Source: an uncultured Gammaproteobacteria bacterium
GTDB taxonomy: Bacteria; Pseudomonadota; Gammaproteobacteria; Steroidobacterales; Woeseiaceae
Assembly (NCBI GenBank): GCA_938003715.1
Contig: CALKYK010000022.1
Location: 1 to 9,034 of the forward strand
Direction: 5' to 3'
DNA length: 9,034 nucleotides
The notes under the pieces are model-generated. The model searched no databases. It saw nothing but the letters and a program-made list of their open reading frames with translations, and was not told where the DNA came from. Each line of letters begins with the position of its first letter. Position 1 is the first letter of the stretch. This document shows positions 1 to 5,909 of this stretch, piece after piece. The translations under genes were made by a program, and so were the position numbers.

Positions 1-563
1 ACCCAGGATACGAGAAGCATCATGCCTTCGCTCAGGCTTTCGAAAAACGCGGCCGCGGGCCTGCCGCGGGCGCCGAGGCTCGCGAGCGCGATGCCGAAGC
101 CGATCGACCAGATGATCAGTGGCAGGAGGTTGGTGTCTGCGGCCGCACGGATCAGGTTCGGCGACACCATGGTCAACAGTACGTCACTCAGGCCTCTCGC
201 CTCGGCCATCCGCAGGAGATCATCGGGCTGCGCGAGACCCTCGGTCGATACGCCGACGCCGGGCTGGATCAGGTTCACCATGAACAGACCGATCAGTACC
301 GCAATCGCGACCGTCACCAGGTAGTACACGACCGTAATGCCGGCTACCTTGCCGAGCTCACGAACGTTGCCGAGCGACGTTACGCCGCTGATGACCGCGC
401 TGATCAGCAATGGAATGACCAGCATCGACAGCGTGTTGAGAAACAGCGTCCCGAGCCACGCGACGCTGGCCGCTGCGCCACTGAAGTACCACCCGACGAC
501 CAGTCCTGCGAGCACGGCGGCAACGATGGCGAGCAGCAGCCAGTACGAGTCCCGACTGTTCAT
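1..563 (-). CDS. Dicarboxylate/amino-acid:cation symporter, SDF family (partial, C-terminus outside window)
   Basis: An open reading frame on the minus strand starts at ATG (563-561) and stays open to the left edge, giving 187 N-terminal residues. The protein is strongly hydrophobic. A first membrane segment lies at about residues 8-27. It is followed by FLNTLSMLVIPLLISAVISG (41-60), the second-helix pattern of the sodium/proton:dicarboxylate or glutamate symporters (GltP/DctA family). A segment at about 74-99 and the stretch MVSPNLIRAA (132-141) with the following hydrophobic helix also match the family. Family members have about 400-450 residues, so roughly half is missing, including the C-terminal substrate-binding region. 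The substrate (glutamate, aspartate, C4-dicarboxylate or another amino acid) therefore cannot be decided. The start is supported by its position just before the first helix; an AGGA lies only 3 bases upstream, so the ribosome site is weak. The gene is divergent from the GCS2-family gene. Confidence 0.9.
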   Translation of the reverse strand, partial: MNSRDSYWLLLAIVAAVLAGLVVGWYFSGAAASVAWLGTLFLNTLSMLVIPLLISAVISGVTSLGNVRELGKVAGITVVYYLVTVAIAVLIGLFMVNLIQPGVGVSTEGLAQPDDLLRMAEARGLSDVLLTMVSPNLIRAAADTNLLPLIIWSIGFGIALASLGARGRPAAAFFESLSEGMMLLVSW

Positions 564-670
564 CGATCCTGTATGGAGCGGCGGGCGCCCGCGTACAGTC
601 AGTAGAAGTCGGTATATCGCTGCGCTCATTACGGACATACATTGCGCGGCACGGGTCAAAGGGTACGCGC
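564..670. promoter_or_regulatory. Divergent intergenic region with 12-bp palindrome
   Basis: This 107-base gap must carry the promoters of both the symporter (minus) and the GCS2-family gene (plus). It contains a perfect 12-base palindrome, GCGGGCGCCCGC, at 581-592, just upstream of the symporter start. It also has AT-richer patches at 611-618 and 635-643 that could serve as a -10 element for the plus-strand gene. I see no convincing -35/-10 pair. AAAGGG at 658-663, seven bases before the ATG at 671, is the ribosome site that supports that start. Confidence 0.4.
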
Positions 671-2143
671 ATGGGTCTGGCAATCGATCGCAGTTCCTTC
701 AGCGAGCAGGAGTACGAGCATGCCGGCGCACGCCTGCGCGACAACCTCGCGGCAATGCAGGCGCTGCTGGCGAGACCCGGTTTCGGTCGCGGGAAACCGA
801 GCCTGGGAGCGGAACTCGAGATGTCCATCGTCGACAGCGAAGGTAATCCGCTGCCGCTGAACCGGGAGGTGCTGGCAGACACGCTCGACCCGCAGCTGCA
901 GCTCGAACTCGATCGCTTCAATCTCGAGTACAACCTGCAGCCCGTTGCCGCCGCCGGCAGGCCGTTCACGGCGATGAAAAAAGAGCTTTCCGCGGCCCTC
1001 GACAAGATCGCAGCGGCTGCCCGCAAGTTCGGCGGTCGAGTCGTCCCCATCGGCATCCTGCCGACGCTTGCCGCCGACGACCTGCAGTCCGATGCAATGA
1101 CCGATCTCGAGCGCTACAAGGCGCTCGCCGCCGGGATACGCCGGATTCGCGACGAGAAGTTCCGCATCCGCATCGATGGCGCCGAACCGCTGGATACGGA
1201 ATTCGACAGCCTGACCGCAGAAGGCGCGAACACGTCACTGCAGATTCACCTGCGCGTGAACCCCGAGGAGTTTGCCGACTACTACAATGCGGCGCAGCTC
1301 GCTACGCCGATCGCGCTTGCCGTTTCAGCCAACTCACCGCTTTTTCTGGGGCACCGGTTGTGGGACGAAACGCGCATCGCCCTGTTCAAGCAGTCCGTGG
1401 ACAGTCGCGGCGTATGGAACTACCAGTGGCGACGGGCCGCACGCGTTCCGTTCGGCCACGGCTGGATCCGCCGCGGGGCGCTGGAGCTGTTCGCCGAATC
1501 CTGCCACCTGTACCCGGTCCTGATACCGCTCTGCTCGAACGAATCCGCGCGCGACATCGTGCGTGCTGGCGGCGTACCCGAACTAGCCGAACTGCGCCTG
1601 CACCAGGGCACGATCTGGAACTGGAATCGGGCTATATACGACGACGCCGACGGCGGCCACCTGCGCATCGAGTTGCGGGCGCTGCCGTCCGGCCCCGGCC
1701 CGGTCGACATGATGGCGAACGCCGCCTTCCTCGTCGGCATGACCGCGGGGCTGGTGAAGTCCGTCGAGATGTTGTTACCCGCATTTCCGTTCCGCTACGC
1801 GGAATACAATTTTTATCGTGCGGCGCAGAAAGGACTGTATGCCGAACTGCTCTGGCCGACGCTGACGGGCCTGTCGCCGCAGCCCGTGACGGCGGGAGAG
1901 CTCTGCCGCGACATGCTGCCGATTGCGGATGATGGTCTCGAACTGCTCGGCGTGGACGAGGAAGAGCGGAAACGCCTCCTCGGCATCATCGAAGCGCGCC
2001 TCGACAGCGGCATGACGCCGGCGAACTGGCAGCGCATCGCGCTGGCCCGAGGCGCGGGTCTCCCGCGCGAAGAGGCCCTGCGGCGAGTCGTACTGGAATA
2101 CCTGGAAAATCTCGATAGCGGGGCGCCGGTCAGCGAATGGTAG
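671..2143 (+). CDS. GCS2-family carboxylate-amine ligase (glutamate--cysteine ligase-like)
   Basis: The 490-residue product is recognised as a member of the GCS2 family (glutamate-cysteine ligase type 2), which uses ATP to join a carboxylate, typically the gamma-carboxyl of glutamate, to an amine. Visible family motifs are GAELEM (46-51) with acidic residues expected to hold the magnesium-ATP, NLEYNLQP (84-91), EGANTSLQIHLRV (184-196), TIWNWNRAIYD (314-324) and HLRIELRALPSGP (330-342). The length is somewhat above the roughly 370-430 of YbdK-type members. The ATG at 671 has AAAGGG seven bases upstream. It is a soluble cytoplasmic enzyme with no signal peptide. It could be a glutathione-synthesis enzyme, but GCS2 members also make other gamma-glutamyl compounds, as EgtA does, and no glutathione synthetase gene lies beside it. 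The exact amine acceptor is therefore open. The divergent symporter may supply glutamate, but that is inference. Confidence 0.85.
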   Translation: MGLAIDRSSFSEQEYEHAGARLRDNLAAMQALLARPGFGRGKPSLGAELEMSIVDSEGNPLPLNREVLADTLDPQLQLELDRFNLEYNLQPVAAAGRPFTAMKKELSAALDKIAAAARKFGGRVVPIGILPTLAADDLQSDAMTDLERYKALAAGIRRIRDEKFRIRIDGAEPLDTEFDSLTAEGANTSLQIHLRVNPEEFADYYNAAQLATPIALAVSANSPLFLGHRLWDETRIALFKQSVDSRGVWNYQWRRAARVPFGHGWIRRGALELFAESCHLYPVLIPLCSNESARDIVRAGGVPELAELRLHQGTIWNWNRAIYDDADGGHLRIELRALPSGPGPVDMMANAAFLVGMTAGLVKSVEMLLPAFPFRYAEYNFYRAAQKGLYAELLWPTLTGLSPQPVTAGELCRDMLPIADDGLELLGVDEEERKRLLGIIEARLDSGMTPANWQRIALARGAGLPREEALRRVVLEYLENLDSGAPVSEW

Positions 2144-2250
2144 CGGCAAACTGAACCCGCCTACGTAGTTACCACGACGAGCGCGCGCCGCCGGTTGCCT
2201 AGAATGCGGAGCAAAGAAAAACGCCCGGACACAGCCAGGAGCAGCGCATC
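2144..2250 (+). promoter_or_regulatory. Likely promoter region of the TonB2-type operon
   Basis: This 107-base gap separates the GCS2-family gene from the six-gene TonB block. TAGAAT at 2200-2205 is a good -10 match, placed about 45 bases before the start codon. I see no strong -35 at the usual distance. Upstream, an 8-base palindrome CTACGTAG lies at 2161-2168, a reasonable place for an activator site. The ribosome site AGGAG (2237-2241) sits nine bases before the GTG at 2251. No AT-rich Fur-box-like sequence is visible, so iron control is not supported by the sequence. No terminator hairpin for the upstream gene is evident. Confidence 0.4.
2161..2168. promoter_or_regulatory. CTACGTAG palindrome upstream of the TonB operon
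   Basis: This is a perfect 8-base inverted repeat about 30 bases upstream of the putative -10. The same eight bases, with the next two also matching, recur in the gap before the glutamate dehydrogenase gene. It could be a transcription-factor half-site pair, but no factor can be named from the sequence. Confidence 0.25.
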
Positions 2251-3024
2251 GTGAGGATTCGATCAACCAAGCCACTCGTCATTGCCTCAATGCTGTTTAT
2301 TGCATCGCTGGCGATTCGAGCCCAGGAGCAGGTCGAGCAGGCCATCGACATCCAGGCGCAGAGCCAGCAGGCGAGCGCAGAGGTGCAGGCCCGCATCAAT
2401 GCGCTGGACGACGAAACGCGCGAGATGCTCAACGAGTACCGCGAGACGATGGCACAGGTCAGCGATCTCGAGGCGTACAACCAGCAGCTGGAAAAACTGG
2501 TCGCAACGCAAAACGTCGAGCTCGCGGATTTCGAGCGGCAGTTCCGGGAAATCGAGACCACGAAGCGGCAGATCCTGCCGCTGATTATTCGCATGCGGGA
2601 AGTGCTCGAGGAATTCGTCGCTATAGACATCCCGTTCCTTCCCGACGAGCGCGCGCTACGCATCGCGGAGCTGGAAAAGCTGATGGAGCGCCCGGATGTC
2701 CTGACTTCGGAAAAGTACCGGCGGGTAACGGAGGCGTACCAGATCGAACTGGAATACGGGCACACGATCGAGGCGTACGAGGGTGAGATCGACCAGGACG
2801 GCGATACACGCACCGTGGCATTTCTGCGCTACGGCCGGCTCGGTCTCTACTACATGACGCTGGACGGCCTCGAGATCGGCTACTGGGACAAGCAGGCCGA
2901 CCGCTGGGTCGAGCTCGACGACGAGTACCGGCAATCCCTGGATCGTGCGCTGCGCATCGCGCGCAAGCAGCTGCCACCCGACCTGACGCGATTGCCGATA
3001 CCGGCGCCGGAGGAACGGGCGTGA
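2251..3024 (+). CDS. DUF3450 family periplasmic coiled-coil protein of the TonB2-type system
   Basis: The 257-residue product starts at GTG 2251, supported by AGGAG nine bases upstream. Residues 1-24 look like a signal peptide (basic start, hydrophobic core, cleavage after IRA). Residues 27 to about 105 form a long Glu/Gln-rich heptad region expected to be a coiled coil. The second half has patterns I associate with DUF3450: IPFLPDER (127-134) and RYGRLGLYYMT (193-203), followed by GYWD (210-213). The protein is expected in the periplasm. In Vibrio-type TonB2 clusters a gene of this family directly precedes ttpC, which is the arrangement here. Its molecular role is not established; the coiled coil suggests pairing with the similarly coiled N-terminal part of the TtpC-like protein. 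Its stop overlaps the next start by four bases (GTGA), implying translational coupling. Family assignment is by recognition of sequence and context. Confidence 0.88.
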   Translation: MRIRSTKPLVIASMLFIASLAIRAQEQVEQAIDIQAQSQQASAEVQARINALDDETREMLNEYRETMAQVSDLEAYNQQLEKLVATQNVELADFERQFREIETTKRQILPLIIRMREVLEEFVAIDIPFLPDERALRIAELEKLMERPDVLTSEKYRRVTEAYQIELEYGHTIEAYEGEIDQDGDTRTVAFLRYGRLGLYYMTLDGLEIGYWDKQADRWVELDDEYRQSLDRALRIARKQLPPDLTRLPIPAPEERA

Positions 3025-4361
3025 GCGCGGGGCCGCAACTTGCGGCGGCGCTCGCCGCCCTGCTCGTGGCAACGTTTGCATCGCCTGCGTTGAACGCCTC
3101 GACGGAAGAGCTCGACGCGCTGGTCGAGCGCGTGCGCCAGGAGGCGCTCAAGGAAGCCAGCTACGACCAGGAACGCATCGAACGGTTTCTCGGCGAACGC
3201 GCCGAACAGTCGCAGCTGCTGCGTGAGGCGCGGGACAGGCTCGCGGCCGAGAACCGTCGCGCCGACCAGCTCCGCCAGGATTACGAGGACAACGAGGCGA
3301 CGCTGACCCAATACGAACAGGACCTGCGCGAGCGCTCGGGGGACCTGAACGACCTGTTCGCGATCGTGCGCCAGACAGCGCTCAATGCGAACGGCGTCCT
3401 CGAGACGTCACTTGTCGCGGCGGAGCAGGCCGGGCGTTCCCCGTTTCTGCTCGATCTCGGCAAGGGCGAGCGGCCGCCGTCGATCGACGATATCCGTCAG
3501 CTCTGGACCATGGTGCTCTCGGAAATCGCGGAATCGGGGAAAGTCGTGCGCTTCCGCGCCACCGTGATCAAGCCGCAGGGCGACGAGACGCCGCAGTGGG
3601 TCACCCGCGCCGGCGTATTCAACTCTGTCAGCGACGGCATGTTCCTGCGCTACCTGCCGGAATCCGGCAAGCTCGTGGAGCTTTCCCGCCAGCCGGCCGC
3701 GCGATTCCGCGGCATGGCGCTCGACCTGGAAAAAGCGACGACCGGCATGCATGCACTGCCGCTGGACCCGTCCAAGGGCGCGATCCTGAGCCTGATGGTG
3801 CAGTCGCCGGACCTGGCGGAGCGGCTGCGCCAGGGCGGCGGCATCGGCTACCTGATCCTGGTGCTCGGCGCGATCGGCCTGCTGATCGTGCTGCAGCGTG
3901 CCGGCGGGCTGTACCTGACGCGACGCAGAATCGAATCGCAGGCCGGCTCGGACGAACCGGACGCCGGCAACCCGCTCGGCCGGCTGCAGCGTCTCGCGGG
4001 GGGTCTGCAGACCGAGGATGTCGAGGCCATCTCGCTGCGCCTCGATGAGCAGCTGGCCGAGGAGAGCTCGCGGGTCAATCGCGGACTCGCGACGGTCGCC
4101 GTCCTCGCCGCCGTCAGCCCGCTGCTGGGACTGCTGGGTACCGTGACCGGCATGATCGAAACCTTTCAGTCCATCACGCTGTTCGGTACCGGCGATCCGA
4201 AGCTGATGTCCGGCGGCATATCACAGGCGCTGATCACGACCCAGCTCGGACTCGCGGTCGCCATTCCGCTGGTGCTCTTTCACAGCCTGCTGGTAGGCCG
4301 TGCGAACCGCCTGGTCGAAAAACTCGGCAAGCACGTCAGCGAACTCATCACCTCGTCGTGA
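3021..4361 (+). CDS. ttpC: TtpC-like MotA/TolQ/ExbB proton channel protein with large periplasmic N-terminal domain
   Basis: The 446-residue product starts at GTG 3021, with GGAGGA at 3009-3014 as ribosome site and a four-base overlap with the preceding stop. Residues 1-26 are a signal peptide ending ALNA. Residues 28 to about 115 are charged and coiled-coil-like, and 120-270 form a soluble, presumably periplasmic domain. Three membrane helices follow at about 274-292, 356-380 and 404-425. The last two are a classic ExbB/TolQ channel domain, with SPLLGLLGTVTGMI (366-379) and ALITTQLGL (403-411). T374 and T407 align with the two functionally important threonines of Escherichia coli ExbB (T148 and T181). 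Ordinary ExbB has about 175-245 residues, so the extra 270 are a real extension. This matches TtpC, an essential part of the Vibrio TonB2 system. It likely associates with the ExbB encoded next and reaches into the periplasm to support TonB. Confidence 0.88.
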   Translation: MSAGPQLAAALAALLVATFASPALNASTEELDALVERVRQEALKEASYDQERIERFLGERAEQSQLLREARDRLAAENRRADQLRQDYEDNEATLTQYEQDLRERSGDLNDLFAIVRQTALNANGVLETSLVAAEQAGRSPFLLDLGKGERPPSIDDIRQLWTMVLSEIAESGKVVRFRATVIKPQGDETPQWVTRAGVFNSVSDGMFLRYLPESGKLVELSRQPAARFRGMALDLEKATTGMHALPLDPSKGAILSLMVQSPDLAERLRQGGGIGYLILVLGAIGLLIVLQRAGGLYLTRRRIESQAGSDEPDAGNPLGRLQRLAGGLQTEDVEAISLRLDEQLAEESSRVNRGLATVAVLAAVSPLLGLLGTVTGMIETFQSITLFGTGDPKLMSGGISQALITTQLGLAVAIPLVLFHSLLVGRANRLVEKLGKHVSELITSS

Positions 4362-4885
4362 ACACAACAGCAATCGCCGACGGATTTGCCAACCTGTTCG
4401 AGCAGGGCGGGCTGATACTGTGGGCGATCCTGTTGGCGTCCCTGTATCTCTGGGCGTTACTCGTCGAACGCTACTGGTTTCACCTTCGGGAGTTGCCGGC
4501 GGTGCGTGAAAGGTTGCGCGACGAATTCTATGCGCAACCGCTCGGCGAAAAGACGCGGTTTGCGTATCGGCGCATAAATGCCCTGGTCAACGACCTGCGT
4601 GTCGAAGCATCGCGTAATCTGCTCGCACTGCAGGCGCTGGTGGTGATTCTTCCGCTGCTCGGGTTGCTCGGCACGGTATCCGGGATGATCAAGGTATTCG
4701 AGGTCATCACCGTGTTCGGCACCGGCAATACGCGCGGCATGGCATCCGGCATTTCCGAGGCGCTGGTGACGACGATGGCCGGTCTTTTCACCGCGCTGTC
4801 GGGACTCTATTTCGTATCCGATCTCGAGCGACGAGTGGCGACCGTTACGCGCCGATTCGAGGCGGAACTGGTCGAGAGCGTGTAA
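4358..4885 (+). CDS. exbB: ExbB-type proton channel subunit (TonB2 system)
   Basis: The 175-residue inner-membrane protein belongs to the MotA/TolQ/ExbB family and is short, like ExbB2 of TtpC-containing systems. Helices lie at about residues 17-38, 90-113 and 133-155. The channel signature LPLLGLLGTVSGMI (98-111) and the pattern ALVTTMAGL (135-143) place threonines T106 and T139 at the positions corresponding to E. coli ExbB T148 and T181. The start GTG 4358 overlaps the previous stop by four bases (GTGA). No clear ribosome site precedes it, so it is probably reached by ribosomes terminating on the upstream gene. It should form the pentameric channel around ExbD that drives TonB with the proton motive force. 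The remarkable feature is the second channel-domain protein encoded just upstream, with near-identical motifs. Generic TolQ or MotA roles are unlikely given the ExbD and TonB genes downstream. Confidence 0.93.
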   Translation: MNTTAIADGFANLFEQGGLILWAILLASLYLWALLVERYWFHLRELPAVRERLRDEFYAQPLGEKTRFAYRRINALVNDLRVEASRNLLALQALVVILPLLGLLGTVSGMIKVFEVITVFGTGNTRGMASGISEALVTTMAGLFTALSGLYFVSDLERRVATVTRRFEAELVESV

Positions 4886-5298
4886 TGGCAACCAAAGACC
4901 ATCTCAAGTCCGAATCGGGACCGGCTGCGATGAACATCACGCCGCTCATCGACATGGTGTTTATCCTGCTCATCTTTTTTGCGGTCAACGCCTCGTTCGT
5001 CAAGGAAGCCGGCGTCGAGATCGAGCGCCCGAGCGCGCGCAGCGCCGTGACCCAGGAGCAGGCGAACATCATGATTGCCGTGACCGAGAACGGCGAGGTC
5101 TGGGTCGATCGCCAGCGCGTGGATCCACGCAGCGTTCGCGGCCATGTCGAACGCCGGCACGCCGAGAATCCGGAAGGTGCGGTCGTCATTCTCGCGGACG
5201 ACGAATCGCAGACCGGCCTGGTCATCGAAGTGCTCGACCAGGCACGGCTCGCTGGGGTCGAAAACGTCGCTGTGGCCGCGACGCCGGACGGCATGTGA
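4885..5298 (+). CDS. exbD: ExbD-type biopolymer transport protein (TonB2 system)
   Basis: The 137-residue protein has one N-terminal membrane helix (about residues 22-38) and a periplasmic C-terminal domain, as usual for ExbD/TolR (about 130-145 residues). The motif MNITPLIDMVFILLIFF (16-32) contains D23, the proton-carrying aspartate corresponding to D25 of E. coli ExbD. This is the single most diagnostic residue of the family and it is intact. The C-terminal part is a mixed alpha/beta domain ending in a GLVIEVLDQARLAGV segment (111-125) typical of the family. The ATG at 4885 shares its first base with the preceding stop (TAATG), and the stop overlaps the TonB start by four bases. TolR is the alternative, but the adjacent tonB gene and lack of tolA/tolB favour ExbD. 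Confidence 0.94.
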   Translation: MATKDHLKSESGPAAMNITPLIDMVFILLIFFAVNASFVKEAGVEIERPSARSAVTQEQANIMIAVTENGEVWVDRQRVDPRSVRGHVERRHAENPEGAVVILADDESQTGLVIEVLDQARLAGVENVAVAATPDGM

Positions 5299-5909
5299 GC
5301 GAGTCCCGGGGCACGCGCATCGGCGTCGTCGCGGCCGGCGCGCTACTCGTCAACGCCGTACTGTTTATGGTCATCCAGCTGATGGTGGGTAATCCCAGGC
5401 TGCGCCTCGACGACTCCAGCCAGTTTGATATCGCGAATTTCATACGCATGGCCGAGCAGTCGCGCGAGGTCCGATCCCGGCGCGATCCCAAGGCGCCGGA
5501 AAAACCGAAGATGGAGCAGCAGCGGGACCTGGACCGCCTCGCCCAGGCGAGCAAGGCCGGCGGCGTCTGCGGTCTCGCGGTCTACATGCCCAGCATAGAT
5601 ATCGACATCGACGTCGGCGGCGGCATTTCCCTGGCTCGCGAACTGACCCCGCTGGTGCGCTTTCCGCCGGAATATCCGATGGCCGCGCTCAGCAACAGCG
5701 TCGAAGGATTCGTCATCCTCCGCTTCACGGTGACTGAAACCGGTTCGGTCGCGGATCCGGAAATCGTTCGTTCCCAACCGGAGGGCGTTTTCGACCGCGC
5801 CGCGATTCGCTCGGTTCTGCGCTGGAAGTACCAGCCACAGCTCGCGAACGGAGAGCCGGTAAGCGTCGTCACCTACACGCGCATCACGTTCCAGGTGCTG
5901 GACGATTGA
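5295..5909 (+). CDS. tonB: TonB energy-transducing protein (TonB2 type, short)
   Basis: The 204-residue product starts at GTG 5295, in a GTGA overlap with exbD. One membrane anchor spans about residues 10-31. A charged linker follows with only a trace of the usual proline-rich stretch (DPKAPEKPK, 64-72). Next comes an odd alternating segment, IDIDIDV (101-107), then the TonB C-terminal domain from about residue 117. That domain shows PPEYPMAA (124-131), EGFVILRFTV (137-146), VFDRAAIRSVLRWKYQPQ (165-182) and a final strand with TFQV (198-201), the standard receptor-contacting fold. The anchor has no histidine and lacks the Ser/His face (S16, H20) described for E. coli TonB. It should carry conformational energy from ExbB/ExbD to TonB-dependent outer-membrane receptors for siderophores, B12, glycans or other bulky substrates. 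No receptor is encoded in the window, so the substrate is unknown. Confidence 0.92.
   Translation: MSESRGTRIGVVAAGALLVNAVLFMVIQLMVGNPRLRLDDSSQFDIANFIRMAEQSREVRSRRDPKAPEKPKMEQQRDLDRLAQASKAGGVCGLAVYMPSIDIDIDVGGGISLARELTPLVRFPPEYPMAALSNSVEGFVILRFTVTETGSVADPEIVRSQPEGVFDRAAIRSVLRWKYQPQLANGEPVSVVTYTRITFQVLDD

Noticed and set aside
358..1056. A 232-codon minus-strand open frame spanning the symporter/GCS2 divergent region
   Set aside because: It overlaps the symporter gene in a different frame and the GCS2-family gene antisense. Its composition is Ser/Arg/Ala-rich and no family is recognised.
2144..2250. A Fur box controlling the TonB operon
   Set aside because: TonB systems are often iron-regulated, but no AT-rich 19-base inverted repeat of the Fur type is present in this gap.
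5906..5908. TTG as the start codon of the TPR gene
   Set aside because: An ATG directly follows at 5909 in the TGATG overlap typical of this operon. The TTG would add only one residue and is a rarer start.
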